DNA of 34,328 nucleotides. Source: Vulcanimicrobiota bacterium (GTDB lineage Bacteria; Vulcanimicrobiota; Vulcanimicrobiia; Vulcanimicrobiales; Vulcanimicrobiaceae). How positions within the stretch are numbered: position 1 is the stretch's first letter; each line of letters begins with the position of its first letter. A program made the position numbers and the translations under genes. Location: contig JAAXMC010000124.1 of the NCBI GenBank assembly GCA_013036315.1, positions 1 to 34,328 of the forward strand. Reading direction: 5' to 3'. The notes below the pieces were generated by a model. That model searched no databases. It had not been told where the DNA came from and saw only the letters and a list, made by a program, of their open reading frames with translations. Positions 32,280 to 34,328 of the stretch are shown in pieces.

Positions 32280-33451
32280 CGAGCGTGCAAACGGTCGACA
32301 CGCTGCAAGGGTTGGAAGAACTCTGCAAGCGGCTCGCAAGTGCCGGGCGCGTTGGCGTGGACACGGAATTCCACAACGAACGAAGCTACACGGCGCGGTT
32401 GATGGTCGTGCAGATTGCTTTCGAGGGCAGCTTCGCGGTCGTCGATCCGTTGGCGTTGCCCGATTTGATGCCGCTCGCGCAGGCGCTGGCGAAAACGACC
32501 GTCGTGGGACACGCCCTTGGTAGCGACCTCAAGATTTTCGCCGACCGCTTCGGGATCGTTCCGCAACATGTTTTCGATTGTCAGATCGCGGCCGCGTTTC
32601 TGGGATACGGGCTGTCCATCTCGCTGGCCGACCTCGTGCGCGACGTGCAAGGCGTGCGTTTGAGAAAACTCCACACCGTCAGCGATTGGTCGAAACGGCC
32701 GCTTTCCGAAGGCCAACTCGAATATCTGATCGATGACGTCGCCCACTTGCTCCCGATGCACGATCAACTCACTCGCCGGCTGAAAGAGAAAAATCGTTAC
32801 GAGTGGGCGCTGGAAGAGTGCCGGCAACTTGCGGATCTCAATCGATACCGCGTCGACGAACGGCGCCTGTACGCGCGCATTCCCGGCGCGAACCGCATGA
32901 ACCGCCGCGAACTGGCCGTCCTTTCGGAGCTAGCGGTCATGCGCGACCGCCTCGCGCGCGAACGCGACGTTCCGCTGAAATACGTCATGCCCGACGACGT
33001 GCTGGCAGGTCTTGCAACGCTGCGGCCGCACCGTCTCGAGGAGTTGACGCAGCTGCGCAGATTAGATGCGGGCGGCCGCCGCGCGCTCGGGCCGGCAATT
33101 CTCGAAGCCGCGAAACGTGCCGAGGCGCTGCCGGAAGATGAGTTGCCTCCGCGGTTGAGCCGGCCGCTCGGCAACGCGCGCGAAACGCTGGTGGCGCTGA
33201 TGAGCGTGCTGGTCGGCGAAATCGCGCGCGAGAATGAGGTTCCGTCGAGTTTGTTGGCGCCGCGGGCGGCCCTGGAGCGCGTCGCGCGCGAACTGCCGTC
33301 CGATCGCGAGGCTTTTGCGCGGGCGCTCGATCTCACGCCGTGGCGCACGCATCTGGTCGCCGAGCGTTTGTGGCAACTGCTTTCGGGCGAGGCCGCGCTG
33401 CGCATCGAAGGCTATGCGGGCGGCGATCCGCGAATCCTCTTGCAATCGTGA
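32276..33451 (+). CDS. rnd: Ribonuclease D
   Basis: This 391-residue 3'-5' exoribonuclease of the DEDDy class has Exo I VDTEFH (Asp29, Glu31), Exo [13 protein letters not shown] (Asp84) and Exo III YLIDD (Tyr150, Asp154). An HRDC domain follows at about residues 210-290 ([36 protein letters not shown]). RNase D trims the 3' ends of tRNA and other stable RNA precursors in the cytosol. ATG 32276 overlaps the TVP38-like stop (ATGA). A longer frame running back to 31853 is only antisense-like filler within that gene. The TGA overlaps the acnA start codon (GTGA), so the three genes form one operon. Confidence 0.93.
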   Translation: MTSVQTVDTLQGLEELCKRLASAGRVGVDTEFHNERSYTARLMVVQIAFEGSFAVVDPLALPDLMPLAQALAKTTVVGHALGSDLKIFADRFGIVPQHVFDCQIAAAFLGYGLSISLADLVRDVQGVRLRKLHTVSDWSKRPLSEGQLEYLIDDVAHLLPMHDQLTRRLKEKNRYEWALEECRQLADLNRYRVDERRLYARIPGANRMNRRELAVLSELAVMRDRLARERDVPLKYVMPDDVLAGLATLRPHRLEELTQLRRLDAGGRRALGPAILEAAKRAEALPEDELPPRLSRPLGNARETLVALMSVLVGEIARENEVPSSLLAPRAALERVARELPSDREAFARALDLTPWRTHLVAERLWQLLSGEAALRIEGYAGGDPRILLQS

Positions 33452-34328
33452 TTCAATACGCCGGCAGCTTCAAGGCTCTCGACCGCCTGCCCGTCGGCGA
33501 TCGTGCTTACTCGTATATAAGTCTTGCGGCGCTCCAGGACGCGGGCATCGCAAATCTTGCCCAGCTCCCGTTTTCCCTAAAGATTTTGCTCGAGAATTTG
33601 CTGCGCTTCGAAGACGGCGTCTCGGTGGAGCGCGCCGATGTGGAAGCGCTGGCGCGCTGGCACCCGAGCCGGCGAAGCGATCGCGAGATCGCATTCCGTC
33701 CCGCGCGCGTTTTGCTGCAAGATTTTACGGGCGTTCCGGCGGTCGTCGACCTGGCCGCGATGCGCGATGCGATGGCCGAGATGGGCGGAGATCCCAAAGC
33801 GATCAATCCGCTGCAGCCCGTCGAGCTGGTAATCGATCACTCGGTCCAAGTCGACGCGTTTGGATCGAGCAAAGCTTTTGCGGAAAACGCGCGCCTGGAG
33901 TTCGCGCGCAACCGCGAGCGTTACGCCTTCTTGAAATGGGGACAGGAGTCGCTGGTTAATTTCCGCGCCGTTCCGCCGGATACCGGAATCGTGCATCAGG
34001 TGAACATCGAGTTCCTGGCTCGAGTCGTTTTCGGAGCTGGTGGAGCTGGGATCGATGGTGGTGAGTCCGCCCTCACTAAAGCTCAGGTTAATCGTTCGGG
34101 CGGACCCACCACCATCGATCCACTGGCATATCCCGATACCGTTGTCGGTACGGACTCGCATACCACGATGGTCAACGGTTTGGGTGTGCTGGCGTGGGGC
34201 GTGGGCGGAATCGAAGCCGAAGCTGCGATGCTCGGGCAGCCGATCACGATGTTGATTCCCGACGTTATCGGTTTCCGGCTGGAGGGAAAGCTCAAGCCCG
34301 GAGTTACCGCGACCGATTTGGTTTTGAC
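33448..34328 (+). CDS. acnA: Aconitate hydratase A, N-terminal part
   Basis: The gene begins with GTG 33448, overlapping the RNase D stop, and runs off the window end after 293 codons. It reads as Acn[111 protein letters not shown] and [13 protein letters not shown]. The enzyme isomerises citrate to isocitrate in the TCA cycle. The cluster-ligand cysteines lie beyond the window. Between ARVVF and AYPDT there are 31 residues ([10 protein letters not shown]...TTIDPL) where E. coli AcnA and B. subtilis CitB have about nine. The extra segment is encoded by a 73-bp palindrome (34049-34121). Confidence 0.95.
   Translation, partial: MIQYAGSFKALDRLPVGDRAYSYISLAALQDAGIANLAQLPFSLKILLENLLRFEDGVSVERADVEALARWHPSRRSDREIAFRPARVLLQDFTGVPAVVDLAAMRDAMAEMGGDPKAINPLQPVELVIDHSVQVDAFGSSKAFAENARLEFARNRERYAFLKWGQESLVNFRAVPPDTGIVHQVNIEFLARVVFGAGGAGIDGGESALTKAQVNRSGGPTTIDPLAYPDTVVGTDSHTTMVNGLGVLAWGVGGIEAEAAMLGQPITMLIPDVIGFRLEGKLKPGVTATDLVL
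34049..34121. repeat. In-frame palindromic element inside acnA
   Basis: The arms at 34049-34072 and 34098-34121 are inverted copies matching at 23 of 24 positions; the only mismatch is base 34064. The 25-bp spacer is 34073-34097. Arm cores read GATCGATGGTGGTGA and its complement TCACCACCATCGATC (CCCACCACC in the right arm). The frame is preserved. The encoded peptide is [25 protein letters not shown]. The size and position fit an insertion into a surface loop just before the YPDT segment. Confidence 0.8.

Overview
The window is GC-rich, densely packed bacterial chromosome. Many genes overlap by 1-14 bases through ATGA, GTGA or TTGA junctions. A TonB-dependent receptor and an ExbD/TolR protein point to a diderm. 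The gene mix (secreted Asp-box protein, YkgJ, ROK kinase, EgtD, PPK1, BolA/Grx4), GTG/TTG start use and the dispersed repeats would fit an uncultured soil lineage such as Eremiobacterota/WPS-2. That placement is inference; no rRNA or other marker in the window proves it. I see no tRNA, rRNA, CRISPR array, transposase or phage gene.

Layout. 1-1211 (+): the 3' end of prfC and a PLP-dependent threonine/serine dehydratase. 1201-6064 (-): a YkgJ Fe-S protein, a large secreted Asp-box protein and a frameshifted AhpD-family gene, then a dispersed repeat and an exbD. 6124-8065 (+): ROK kinase and two tandem secreted histidine-rich paralogs. 8066-9753 (-): a sterol-desaturase-like membrane protein and a GT28/MGDG-synthase-type glycosyltransferase. 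9747-10906 (+): lytic transglycosylase and a lipoprotein. 10903-11670 (-): dienelactone hydrolase. 11702-14775 (+): egtD and an S9 peptidase, then a second repeat copy. 15047-17916 (-): a complete osmoprotectant ABC importer. 17939-23258 (+): ppk1 and a TonB receptor ending in a strong terminator. 23310-26521 (-, with a + cupin inside): EVE protein, sulfurtransferase, Grx4, BolA, a small membrane protein and a CGNR zinc-finger regulator. 26667-27641 (+): quinone-oxidoreductase-like enzyme. 27805-29465 (-): MBL hydrolase and NUDIX hydrolase. 29502-31090 (+): secreted protein, RpiB-like isomerase, secreted protein, terminator. 31230-31610 (-): VKOR-like protein. 31653-34328 (+): TVP38-like membrane protein, RNase D and the 5' part of acnA.

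Most genes are housekeeping, redox, envelope or stress functions. The best-supported functional units are the four-gene osmoprotectant importer, the BolA-Grx4-sulfurtransferase set and the RNase D/acnA operon. The points most worth a second look are: a near-perfect 24-bp palindrome lying in frame inside acnA, where it codes for an extra loop of about 22 residues; an ABC ATPase that has no ATG/GTG/TTG start and appears to use ATT; a single-base frameshift at an A6 run in the AhpD-family gene; two copies of a nested inverted-repeat element; a separate 147-bp inverted-repeat element at 27645-27791; and a tandem pair of little-characterised secreted proteins. I do not see a convincing complete new multi-gene system.
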